Assembly (NCBI GenBank): GCA_031284225.1
Contig: JAITAH010000216.1
Location: forward strand, 1 to 10,351
DNA length: 10,351 nucleotides
Direction: 5' to 3'
Origin: Dysgonamonadaceae bacterium
GTDB lineage: Bacteria; Bacteroidota; Bacteroidia; Bacteroidales; Azobacteroidaceae
Below, piece after piece: positions 1-7,107 of this stretch (its first letter is position 1; every line of letters starts with the position of its first letter). Position numbers and translations under genes: made by a program. The notes below the pieces were generated by a model. That model did not search any database. It was given only the letters and a program-made list of their open reading frames with translations, and was not told the DNA's origin.

Positions 1-1968
1 GAAACCGGTTTGACATTGAATCTCCGGAAAGGAACGAACAAGATAAAAATGATTTCGTTGACTTCGGTGGGCGGCCCCAATCTGGATAAGATAACTATTG
101 CCGGTGGCGAGCCGGGAAATCCCGAATATGAATTGGCGGTAAATATACAGGGCAAGGGTACGGTTCTCCGCGATCCCGACGCTCCTTTTTACGAGGCAGG
201 GACTGTTGTGACGCTTACTGCCGTTCCAAATGAAACTTTTCAAGCCTTGTTTGTTGGATGGTCGGGCGATGCAAGCGGCAATTCGTTGACGACACAAGTT
301 ACGATGAACAGTAAGAAAACGATAACCGCCACATTCCGCTCGTCGGTTCACGCGTCGTATTATTGTGCGCCGGTAGCCAAAGACGGTAACGACAACAACT
401 CCGGCACGATTGATCAACCTTTCTACAACCTGAAAAAAGCATTGGCTCTGATGGAACCGGGCGATACGGTTTTTTTGCGGGGCGGCGTTTACGATTATAC
501 CGAAACGATTCCGCTGGATAAATTCGGATCGGAAGTCGAACGGATTTGCATTTTTGCCTTTGAGAACGAAATACCGGTGCTGGATTTTTACGGAACAGGC
601 GGTTCGCGCGGCAATGCGCGGGGATTCAAGGTGACCGGAAATTATTATCACATGAAAGGCTTGGAAATCTGTTATGCACCCGACAACGGGATCAAAGTGG
701 AAGGAAGTTACAACATCTTCGAATTGTTGCGTTTGCATCACAACGGCGATTCGGGTATTCAAATCGGCTTGGGTTCCAACGATCCCGACGGTCCCGATAT
801 CGTATGTTTCAATTTGGTAAAGAATTGCGATTCATGGCGAAATCTTGACTGGGGTACCAATTATGAAAACGCCGACGGTTTCGCGTGCAAATTATCGCCC
901 GGTCCGGGCAATCGCTTTGTGGGTTGCCGCGCTTGGCAAAACGCCGACGACGGATGGGATTTTTATATGACCCATTATCCGATCTACATCGACTCTTGTT
1001 GGACGTATGGAAATGGAAATGCCGAAATAATCAATATTGATCAGGAATGGAAAGCCCGCTATCCCGATGCTCCAAGCAATTGGCAAGGCGATGGAAACGG
1101 TTTCAAACTTGGCGGCGACGGTTGGCCGGCCAAACATCAGGTCAGCAACTGTATCGCTTTCGACGGATACGTTACAGGTGCCGGATTTAGTGAAAACAAC
1201 AATGCCGACAGCCTTTTCCTCTATAATTGCGTCGCTTGGTACGGTGTAAAAAATTTCCGTATCCGCGCCTACCCCAGCGATCTCCGCAACTGCATCAGTT
1301 TTGATTCCAAAACGGGCGGCGAAGGACAAATACGGGATATTGCCGCCGGATCTGTTGAAATGAATAATTCTTGGAACGAAATAGACGGAGAAACGCTTGT
1401 CCCGCCGCGCAAGGACGCCAACGGAAACATGTTCGACCAAAAAAGTATTTACAGCGAATTTGTCAGCACTTCGGTCGACGATTTCCATGCGCCCCGCGAG
1501 CCGGACGGAAGCCTTCCCAATAATGGTTTCGGACGATTGAGACCGGGTAGCCGCTTTATCGACAAGGGAACTCCCAACGTGAGAGGCGTCAGTGCGCAGA
1601 CTTATCACCAAATACCGTTGATCATCCCGTACACAGGTAGCGCCCCGGACTTGGGAGCTTACGAAAGTGGTGTGATTACCAATATCCAAATGCCTAATTT
1701 TTCGGACGAACCGGTTTTCTCGAACTACCCGAATCCTGTCCGGACAACCACTACTTTTACCGCTGTGGCGCAGGAAAAAGGCAGAGCCTGTATTTATCTC
1801 TGCGATATTACAGGCAAAAAACTGAAAACAATTTGCGATCGTTACGTAACAAAAAACGAACCGGTCAGAGAAGTTCTCAATGCTTCGGATTTGGAAAAAG
1901 GAATCTATATGGCTGTTTTCAAAAACGGAAAAACGCAACAAGTCAGGAAAATGGTTTGTGTGAAATGA
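1..1968 (+). CDS. PL9 pectate lyase, multidomain, T9SS-sorted (5' partial)
   Basis: Predicted secreted pectate lyase of family PL9, which cleaves polygalacturonate by calcium-dependent beta-elimination. The frame is open from base 1, so the true start and signal peptide lie upstream; the TTG at 10 is not a credible start. Residues below count from base 10. The first ~30 residues look like the end of a CBM6/CBM35-type carbohydrate-binding module (G-x-N-x-I then GPNLDKI). Residues ~40-110 resemble an InlB B-repeat-like module (VGWSGD, TITATF). Residues ~115-555 form the parallel beta-helix. The catalytic pattern of Dickeya Pel9A is intact: calcium-binding Asp289, Asp313, Asp314 and Asp317 (ADGF, then NADDGWD, with the 24-residue spacing of the family), and the base Lys366 in GNGFKLGG. 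Residues ~568-652 are a T9SS type A sorting domain (NYPNPV near 570, EKGIYMAVF). The protein is probably surface-attached or released. It is a paralogue of the PL9 at 7108. Family confidence is high; the accessory domain names are less certain. Confidence 0.93.
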   Translation, partial: ETGLTLNLRKGTNKIKMISLTSVGGPNLDKITIAGGEPGNPEYELAVNIQGKGTVLRDPDAPFYEAGTVVTLTAVPNETFQALFVGWSGDASGNSLTTQVTMNSKKTITATFRSSVHASYYCAPVAKDGNDNNSGTIDQPFYNLKKALALMEPGDTVFLRGGVYDYTETIPLDKFGSEVERICIFAFENEIPVLDFYGTGGSRGNARGFKVTGNYYHMKGLEICYAPDNGIKVEGSYNIFELLRLHHNGDSGIQIGLGSNDPDGPDIVCFNLVKNCDSWRNLDWGTNYENADGFACKLSPGPGNRFVGCRAWQNADDGWDFYMTHYPIYIDSCWTYGNGNAEIINIDQEWKARYPDAPSNWQGDGNGFKLGGDGWPAKHQVSNCIAFDGYVTGAGFSENNNADSLFLYNCVAWYGVKNFRIRAYPSDLRNCISFDSKTGGEGQIRDIAAGSVEMNNSWNEIDGETLVPPRKDANGNMFDQKSIYSEFVSTSVDDFHAPREPDGSLPNNGFGRLRPGSRFIDKGTPNVRGVSAQTYHQIPLIIPYTGSAPDLGAYESGVITNIQMPNFSDEPVFSNYPNPVRTTTTFTAVAQEKGRACIYLCDITGKKLKTICDRYVTKNEPVREVLNASDLEKGIYMAVFKNGKTQQVRKMVCVK

Positions 1969-1979
1969 ATCTATGAATT

Positions 1980-3182
1980 ATGAAATATAAATTAATGTTG
2001 GCATCATTGGCGATGACGGTGGCGAGTGTTTGCGCTCAGCCGCTTGTTTATCAAATCGAAAAGCGACCTTTCGGCGGATTTGCATCCATTGTATCGGAAG
2101 GAGTTACAGAAGTGAAAGGCGGAGAAGGCGGAAACGTTGTTTTCGTAGAATCGGCCGAAGCATTATCCGCTGCTTTGGAAAAATTGCGGACGGATAAACC
2201 CAAAAACTTGCCTGCTCCGCCCACTGTTTTTGTCTTTTCCGGCGTTTACACATACGGAAGTAAAATGATGGACGTCAAGTACCTTGAAAATGCTACATTT
2301 GCAGGCGACGGAACGGCTGTTGTCAGAGCATTCGGATTTGAATTTCAACACTGTAAGAATGTGATTGTCCGCAATATTACTTTTGACGGAAATGAACGGA
2401 ACAGTCCCAAAAATTCCGACGACGCATTTGCTATCGAAAGTTCGTCGCATCATATTTGGATCGACCATTGCACGTTTACCGATTATTACGATGGCTGTGT
2501 CGATTCCAAACGGGCGGCTCATAATCTTACGTATTCTTGGAATCATTTTTATAATCACAGCAAAAACTGTCTGGTAGGACATTCGGACGGCGAAACCGGC
2601 GATGTAGCGATTACGATTACTTTTCACCACAATTTTTTTGATGGAACGGAACAGCGAAATCCGCGCGTCCGTTTTGGCAAAGCGCATGTTTACAACAATT
2701 ATTACACCGGAAACAGCATTTATGGTATTGTTTCCGCTTGTAATGCCGACGTTTTTGTCGAAGGAAATTACATGGAAAACGTGCAACATCCGTCGCATTG
2801 CGGATACGACAAGTCGCCGGTTGGCGATTTGGAAGAACGCAACAACGTACTGATCAATTCGGGCGCTTTTGTTACACACGGAACCACTTTTGAGCCGCAC
2901 GACTATTACGATTACACCGTCGACGACCCGAACAGCCTGCCGGAATATATTCCTGCAAACGTTGGCGCCGGAAAATTCGATTTCAGTTATATGTGGCTGG
3001 GCGGCGAACCGAACAATCCGACCGGAATTTCAAGACCGGTTGAAAACAAGGCCGTTCAATCCGAAATGTATTACAATTTGTCGGGCTTCCGGCTGAAAAC
3101 GGCTCCCGAAAAAGGAATTTACATCAAAAAAACGGTTTATAAAGATGGAAAGTCGGAAACCGTGAAACGCATCAATAAATAA
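1980..3182 (+). CDS. PL1 pectate lyase, secreted
   Basis: Predicted pectate lyase of family PL1 (Pec_lyase_C/Amb_all beta-helix), cutting de-esterified pectin by calcium-dependent beta-elimination. An N-terminal signal peptide (positive MKYK, hydrophobic core, likely cleavage after SVCA near residue 19) indicates export. The family signatures are intact: HHIWIDHCTF near residue 160, the aspartate-rich DYYDGCVDSK segment that should hold calcium ligands, Lys195 in NHSKN (equivalent of PelC Lys190), and R226-N-P-R-V-R231, matching the catalytic R-x-P-x-x-R of PelC (Arg218/Arg223). The C-terminal ~45 residues (YYNLSGFRL, KGIYIKKTVY) resemble only the last strands of a T9SS sorting domain and are shared with the next two genes. 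The ATG at 1980 lies 11 bases after the previous stop; an earlier ATG at 1974 runs into a stop after five codons. It is a paralogue of the PL1 gene at 4594, not a recent copy. Confidence 0.93.
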   Translation: MKYKLMLASLAMTVASVCAQPLVYQIEKRPFGGFASIVSEGVTEVKGGEGGNVVFVESAEALSAALEKLRTDKPKNLPAPPTVFVFSGVYTYGSKMMDVKYLENATFAGDGTAVVRAFGFEFQHCKNVIVRNITFDGNERNSPKNSDDAFAIESSSHHIWIDHCTFTDYYDGCVDSKRAAHNLTYSWNHFYNHSKNCLVGHSDGETGDVAITITFHHNFFDGTEQRNPRVRFGKAHVYNNYYTGNSIYGIVSACNADVFVEGNYMENVQHPSHCGYDKSPVGDLEERNNVLINSGAFVTHGTTFEPHDYYDYTVDDPNSLPEYIPANVGAGKFDFSYMWLGGEPNNPTGISRPVENKAVQSEMYYNLSGFRLKTAPEKGIYIKKTVYKDGKSETVKRINK

Positions 3183-3185
3183 TAC

Positions 3186-4580
3186 ATGAGAAACTTCGTA
3201 ACACTTATTTTCGTCTTTTTATTTCCATTCGTCCTCCTCGCAATGGAAGAATCGGATATTGTTGTTTCGAAAGACGGAACAGGGGATTTTACCACAATCA
3301 TGGACGCCGTTAATTCGATTCCGGCAAACAACAGTATGTGGAAAACTATTTTGATAAAGAATGGCGTTTACGATGAACATGTCATGATAAAAAACAATTT
3401 CATTGTCCTTGTAGGAGAAGATCGCTATCAAACACGAATCGAACACGATCTTTCCAGAAAAGCATGGAATAATTTGAACGGCAGCAATACCGGTTGCGGC
3501 GTAATCAATATTTGGACGGATTGCCACGACATTGTTGTTGCAAATATAACTGTAAAAAACACTTATAATTATACGTCCGATTCGGGAGAAGATTATACGG
3601 AAGTAATCCGTTCCGAAACCGGAACAACCCGCATTTGGATTGTTAATAGCGACCTGTTGTGCAAATGGAAAGATACTTTGGCTCTTTGGGGAAAGGAGAA
3701 AGGCATGTATTACGTCAACAATTGTGTTTTTCGGGGAAGTATCGACGCTTTTTGTCCACGGGGATGGTGTTACGCATTGAACTGCCGTTTTATAGAAACA
3801 CGAGACAGCAGCCCTATTTGGATGGAAGGCGTCAGTGGATTGGATCAGAAATTAGTGGTGCAGGGTGGTTCTGTTCACAGTGAAAAAAATAAAAAAACCA
3901 AATTACAGAATCAGCAGGGAAGCCCTTCTTTTTATTATTTGGATGTTGTATTATCCGACAGTATCGGGTCGCAAGGCTCATCCGGTCCAAGTTATTATTA
4001 TCAGGTGCAAGGAAATTCGTCTTACACGTGGTTTAAGGATAATATATCATTGGAACAAAGAAAATTGATTGATTCCAAATGGACATTTACATCCAATAAT
4101 ACATTGATGTGGAGTCCGGAAGATGACATGCCTCCGGTATTGCCTTTTGCTTCTTTACCGCAACCCTATCATAAGAAATATGAAGTGAAGCAGGGAATGA
4201 ATACCTTGAAATGGATTGCCGGAAGAAATGCAAAAGCGCACAGAGTGTATCTGGGCGTCACAGAAAATCCCGCACTCCTTTCCGAAACGACCGACACAAA
4301 TATTCAAGTTGAATTAGAAGCGGGGAAAACCTATTATTGGAGGGTAGATGCCGAAACCGACGCCGGAATTGTGCCGGGAGAAACATGGACTTTTTCAACG
4401 ACTGCTTCAGAAACAAACACCCGGCTTCAAACGACAGACACAGATAATCCTGTTTTGTCCGTCGAATATTTCAATTTGAACGGAATGAAAGTCCCTGAAA
4501 GTCCAAATCAACTTTTAATTAAAAAAACAACTTATCAAAACCAATCTGTTTTGATAGAAAAAATAATTCCATTTTATTAA
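3186..4580 (+). CDS. Divergent CE8 pectin methylesterase with Fn3-like domain
   Basis: Predicted carbohydrate esterase family 8 enzyme, expected to remove methyl esters from homogalacturonan and so prepare it for the neighbouring lyases. Residues 1-19 form a signal peptide. Residues ~24-305 carry the pectinesterase beta-helix, opening with the typical VSKDGTGDFTTIMDAVNSIP. Both catalytic aspartates are present: Asp163 (KDTLAL) and Asp187 (GSIDAF). The usual glutamines look replaced, however: QDTL reads KDTL, and QAVALR aligns with YTEVIR. I also cannot find the G-R-P-W arginine/tryptophan motif, and the aspartates are 24 rather than 21 residues apart. A CPRGW segment follows Asp187. Residues ~330-406 resemble a fibronectin type III domain (YYWRVDAE, TWTFST). 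The last ~45 residues (YFNLNGMKV, LLIKKTTY) form the same short tail as in both PL1 proteins. Only 3 bases separate it from the upstream gene. Fold membership is confident; activity and specificity are less so. Confidence 0.85.
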   Translation: MRNFVTLIFVFLFPFVLLAMEESDIVVSKDGTGDFTTIMDAVNSIPANNSMWKTILIKNGVYDEHVMIKNNFIVLVGEDRYQTRIEHDLSRKAWNNLNGSNTGCGVINIWTDCHDIVVANITVKNTYNYTSDSGEDYTEVIRSETGTTRIWIVNSDLLCKWKDTLALWGKEKGMYYVNNCVFRGSIDAFCPRGWCYALNCRFIETRDSSPIWMEGVSGLDQKLVVQGGSVHSEKNKKTKLQNQQGSPSFYYLDVVLSDSIGSQGSSGPSYYYQVQGNSSYTWFKDNISLEQRKLIDSKWTFTSNNTLMWSPEDDMPPVLPFASLPQPYHKKYEVKQGMNTLKWIAGRNAKAHRVYLGVTENPALLSETTDTNIQVELEAGKTYYWRVDAETDAGIVPGETWTFSTTASETNTRLQTTDTDNPVLSVEYFNLNGMKVPESPNQLLIKKTTYQNQSVLIEKIIPFY

Positions 4581-4593
4581 ATAATAAGACAAT

Positions 4594-5835
4594 ATGAAAA
4601 ATACACACAATTTCAACCGTTTATTTCCTTTCATCGTTCTCGGTTCACAAATTACCGGTTTCCGGAACGGAAAGTTTGCGCTCCTTTTACTGATCAGTCT
4701 TCTTTCGTTGTCTGTCAAAGCAATTGATTACGTTACAGGAAGCCCCGATGGTTTTGTGACGTATAACTACAATTTGACGGGCGGCAACGGCGGAACGGTA
4801 GTGAATGTTTTTACGGCTTCCGGACTGGCGGATGCGCTGGATACGGAAGGAAAAGTAATCGTTCTGGTAAACGGCGAGATTCAAATCTCAAGCGAATTGT
4901 CGTGCCGTTCACACAAAACGATTGTGGGCGTGGGAAATAACGCCGTTATACGAGGACAGGGAATCGCCTTGAATAAACGCGAAAACGTGATTTTCCAAAA
5001 CATCCATTTCATGCAATCGGGCGACGACCTGATCAAATTAAACAATTCCACGCATGTATGGGTCGATCATTGTTCGTTCAGCGATGGAGGCGCCGATCCA
5101 AGCAGTTCCGATTTCGACGGTACGCTGGACATTTGTAAAGGCTCCGACTTTATCACCGTTTCTTACTGCCGTTTTTTCAATCATTCCAAAAACATTTTGA
5201 TGAGTTCGAGCGATGGTTCGGGCAACAGCGATACGGATAAATTGCGTACGACTTTTCATCACAATCATTTCGAAGGAACTTTCCATCGCAATCCGCGGGT
5301 GCGTTTCGGGATTGTTCATGTTTACAACAACTATTATACCGGTAATTCAATTTACAGTATCGCCTCCTGTGAAAACGCCAAAGTACTGGTGGAAGATAAT
5401 TATTTCGAAAATTGTCCCCATCCGGGTTATGGGAAAAGCGGTTATGCCGATTCGGACGCCGGATTTTTATGGACAAGAGGAACAAACATTTTCGTTAATT
5501 CGAATGAAACGGAATTCCTTTCGGAACTGAACGCGCCGCCGGCAAATCCGGCAGTATCTTACAAACCGGAAGATTATTACGCCTATACTTCCGTCGATGC
5601 TAATCTAATTCCGGACGTCGTTTTGCTTAAAGCCGGCGCCGGCAAGCTCAGCGACGAAAATCAAACGGCAATCGAAACAATTTCCTGCAAAAAAGGGGCA
5701 ATTGCATCGGAAACAATTTACACTGTTTCCGGAGTTCCGGTAAAAACACTTTCGGGCAAGGGCGTATATATCAAAAAGACCGTTTATGAAAACGGCGATT
5801 GTGAAACCGTAAAATTCATATCAACGAAACTGTAA
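4594..5835 (+). CDS. PL1 pectate lyase, secreted (second copy)
   Basis: Second predicted PL1 pectate lyase of the operon. Signatures: THVWVDHCSFSDGGAD near residue 150, DFDGTLDICKGSD (candidate calcium ligands), Lys199 in NHSKN, and R232-N-P-R-V-R237. The segment VHVYNNYYTGNSIY is nearly identical to that in the PL1 at 1980, so the two are paralogues, but loops and the region after the helix differ, which suggests different preferences for methylation or chain length. The N-terminus is unusual: ~27 fairly polar or mixed residues precede the strongly hydrophobic stretch FALLLLISLLSLS, with likely cleavage after SVKA near residue 43. No in-frame ATG lies closer, so I keep the start at 4594, 13 bases after the previous stop. 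The C-terminus (IYTVSGVPV, KGVYIKKTVY) is the short T9SS-like tail seen in the two preceding proteins. Confidence 0.92.
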   Translation: MKNTHNFNRLFPFIVLGSQITGFRNGKFALLLLISLLSLSVKAIDYVTGSPDGFVTYNYNLTGGNGGTVVNVFTASGLADALDTEGKVIVLVNGEIQISSELSCRSHKTIVGVGNNAVIRGQGIALNKRENVIFQNIHFMQSGDDLIKLNNSTHVWVDHCSFSDGGADPSSSDFDGTLDICKGSDFITVSYCRFFNHSKNILMSSSDGSGNSDTDKLRTTFHHNHFEGTFHRNPRVRFGIVHVYNNYYTGNSIYSIASCENAKVLVEDNYFENCPHPGYGKSGYADSDAGFLWTRGTNIFVNSNETEFLSELNAPPANPAVSYKPEDYYAYTSVDANLIPDVVLLKAGAGKLSDENQTAIETISCKKGAIASETIYTVSGVPVKTLSGKGVYIKKTVYENGDCETVKFISTKL

Positions 5836-5836
5836 A

Positions 5837-6997
5837 ATGCTAAAAAAGACGCTTTTATTTTCTCTCCTGTTTTTTTTCGTTCAAATCTCTTATGCTTTCA
5901 AATACAAGGGAATAACAATTGATGAAAACGAAAGTTTCGAGCGGGTAAAAACAGGAGAAACACCTTCTTCTTTGAAAGAAATTTCGGGTATGGCTTGCAG
6001 TCGCACAAGCGAAGGTTATCTCTGGGTACATGTCGATGGCGGGAACAGCGAAATCTATGCATTGAATCCCAACGGCAGCATCAAACAAACCGTCAAATTG
6101 GGCGGCATCTCAAAAAACGACGACTGGGAAGACATTTGTATGGCTACTGTCGATGGAGATAATTATGTATTAGTGGGTTGTATTGGCGACAACAAAGTGA
6201 AAGACGGCGACAGCAAGGGAAAACAAACGTATTACATCTATCGTTTCAAAGAACCGGTAATTACCGGCGAAACGGTAACGATTCCTTCTTCGGAAATCGA
6301 AACGATTACTTTTACTTACGATGGACTTCATAATCAGAACGATTGTAAGGATAAAGTCAGCCATAATGCCGAAACATTGATGTTCGATCCGGTGAAAAAG
6401 AAAATCTACGTGGCTACCAAGCACAAAAAAGAAATGAATGCACTTTATACAATGGATTGGAAAACAGGTTCTTACACAACCGTTATGAATTGGGTGTGCG
6501 ACTTGGGGCAATCCGGCGACAAGTTTCTTTACCTGACCGCCGGTGATATCTCTGCCGATGGACAAAAAGTGTTGATAAAAAATGCTTCCGACATTTTATA
6601 CTGGCTGCGCGAAGGAGAAGAAGACTTGTCGGCAACCGTCAGCCGGCAACCTCAACACATCAAAGCTTATAAAGAAGAAAATCAAGGAGAAGCAATGGCT
6701 TGGGATAACAACAACCGCGATTTTTACACGACCGGCGAAGGCAAATCGGTTCCCGTTTACACGTATGTAAACACCGATTCATTTACCGGATTTCATCAGC
6801 CGGAAGACAGAACATTACCTGTTCGTATCTCCGGTAATTACTTGTTCATCGACGGTTCCGGACAGGAAACGATTTCTCTATACAGCCTTTCAGGACTAAA
6901 AATCCGGTCAGGCGTATCTAATACCGTTGATGTAACCGGATTGAAAGGAATCTATATTGTAACAGCAAACGAACGGATAAGGAAAGTAAGTTTATAA
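5837..6997 (+). CDS. Secreted protein of unknown function, probable beta-propeller, T9SS-like tail
   Basis: I do not recognise a characterised family. Residues 1-20 form a clear signal peptide (MLKK, long hydrophobic core, cleavage after SYA). The rest reads as repeated blades of short strands ending in turns, typical of a beta-propeller: EISGMACSR...LWVHVD, EIYALNPNG, DDWEDICMA (residues 95-103), VLVGCIGDN (D118, N119) followed by YYIYRFKEP, AETLMFDPVKKKIYVATK, LTAGDISADGQKVLIK, and EAMAWDNNNRDFYTTGEG. The conserved acidic and Asn residues in the WEDI and GDN segments could bind metal or substrate, as in secreted propellers of the SdiA-regulated or phytase-like type; this is inference. The C-terminus (SLYSLSGLKIR, GLKGIYIV, then a basic end) is a T9SS type A-like sorting region. 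Its ATG is 1 base after the stop of the PL1 gene, so it is almost certainly co-transcribed and translationally coupled. Its place suggests a role in pectin binding or breakdown. Confidence 0.82.
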   Translation: MLKKTLLFSLLFFFVQISYAFKYKGITIDENESFERVKTGETPSSLKEISGMACSRTSEGYLWVHVDGGNSEIYALNPNGSIKQTVKLGGISKNDDWEDICMATVDGDNYVLVGCIGDNKVKDGDSKGKQTYYIYRFKEPVITGETVTIPSSEIETITFTYDGLHNQNDCKDKVSHNAETLMFDPVKKKIYVATKHKKEMNALYTMDWKTGSYTTVMNWVCDLGQSGDKFLYLTAGDISADGQKVLIKNASDILYWLREGEEDLSATVSRQPQHIKAYKEENQGEAMAWDNNNRDFYTTGEGKSVPVYTYVNTDSFTGFHQPEDRTLPVRISGNYLFIDGSGQETISLYSLSGLKIRSGVSNTVDVTGLKGIYIVTANERIRKVSL

Positions 6998-7004
6998 AAT
7001 GCGC

Positions 7005-7046
7005 ATGTTGATACATTTACCCCTTTATTTTGGGAAATAAGAACAT
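7005..7046 (+). terminator. Hairpin after the five-gene operon (terminator or operator)
   Basis: The arms ATGTT (7005-7009) and AACAT (7042-7046) enclose ATTT-a-CCC (7015-7022) pairing with GGGAAAT (7032-7038) around a 9-base loop, giving about 12 base pairs with small internal loops. It starts 8 bases after the stop at 6997 and is followed by a T-rich run (7050-7065), so an intrinsic terminator for the upstream operon is the simplest reading. The same core occurs behind the next gene, so a protein-binding operator is the alternative. Confidence 0.45.
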
Positions 7047-7051
7047 CTGTT

Positions 7052-7107
7052 TTATTTTATTTTTTATGATATTTGTCTAATATATAATAACTTTTAAATT
7101 TTGTTTT
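7052..7107 (+). promoter_or_regulatory. Possible promoter region of the 7108 lyase
   Basis: This is an AT-rich leader between the hairpin and the start at 7108. It holds TTATTTTATT (7052-7061), GATATTTG (7068-7075, one mismatch to the Bacteroidota -7 consensus TAnnTTTG) and TCTAATATA (7076-7084). The blocks TTATTTTATT and TCTAATATA recur in the same order before the susC-like gene. No good TTTG -33 box sits at the expected distance, so the exact promoter is unresolved. Confidence 0.25.

Noticed and set aside
10..12. TTG at 10 as the start of the first gene
   Set aside because: The frame is open to base 1, the first residues already belong to a carbohydrate-binding module, and no signal peptide follows, so the gene begins upstream of the window.
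892..1941. Long open frame on the - strand (349 residues) opposite the first PL9 gene
   Set aside because: It lies entirely inside a gene with intact catalytic motifs, its translation is low in structure and resembles no family, and similar reverse frames occur opposite every lyase here. It is a shadow of codon use.
2163..2900. Open frame on the - strand (245 residues) opposite the first PL1 gene
   Set aside because: It is fully covered by the PL1 coding frame with all signatures; no plausible start context or domain is visible on the reverse strand.
2520..5360. The two PL1 genes as a recent tandem duplication or recombination scar around the CE8 gene
   Set aside because: They share motifs and short identical protein strips, but most of the DNA has diverged and no direct repeat flanks the CE8 gene.
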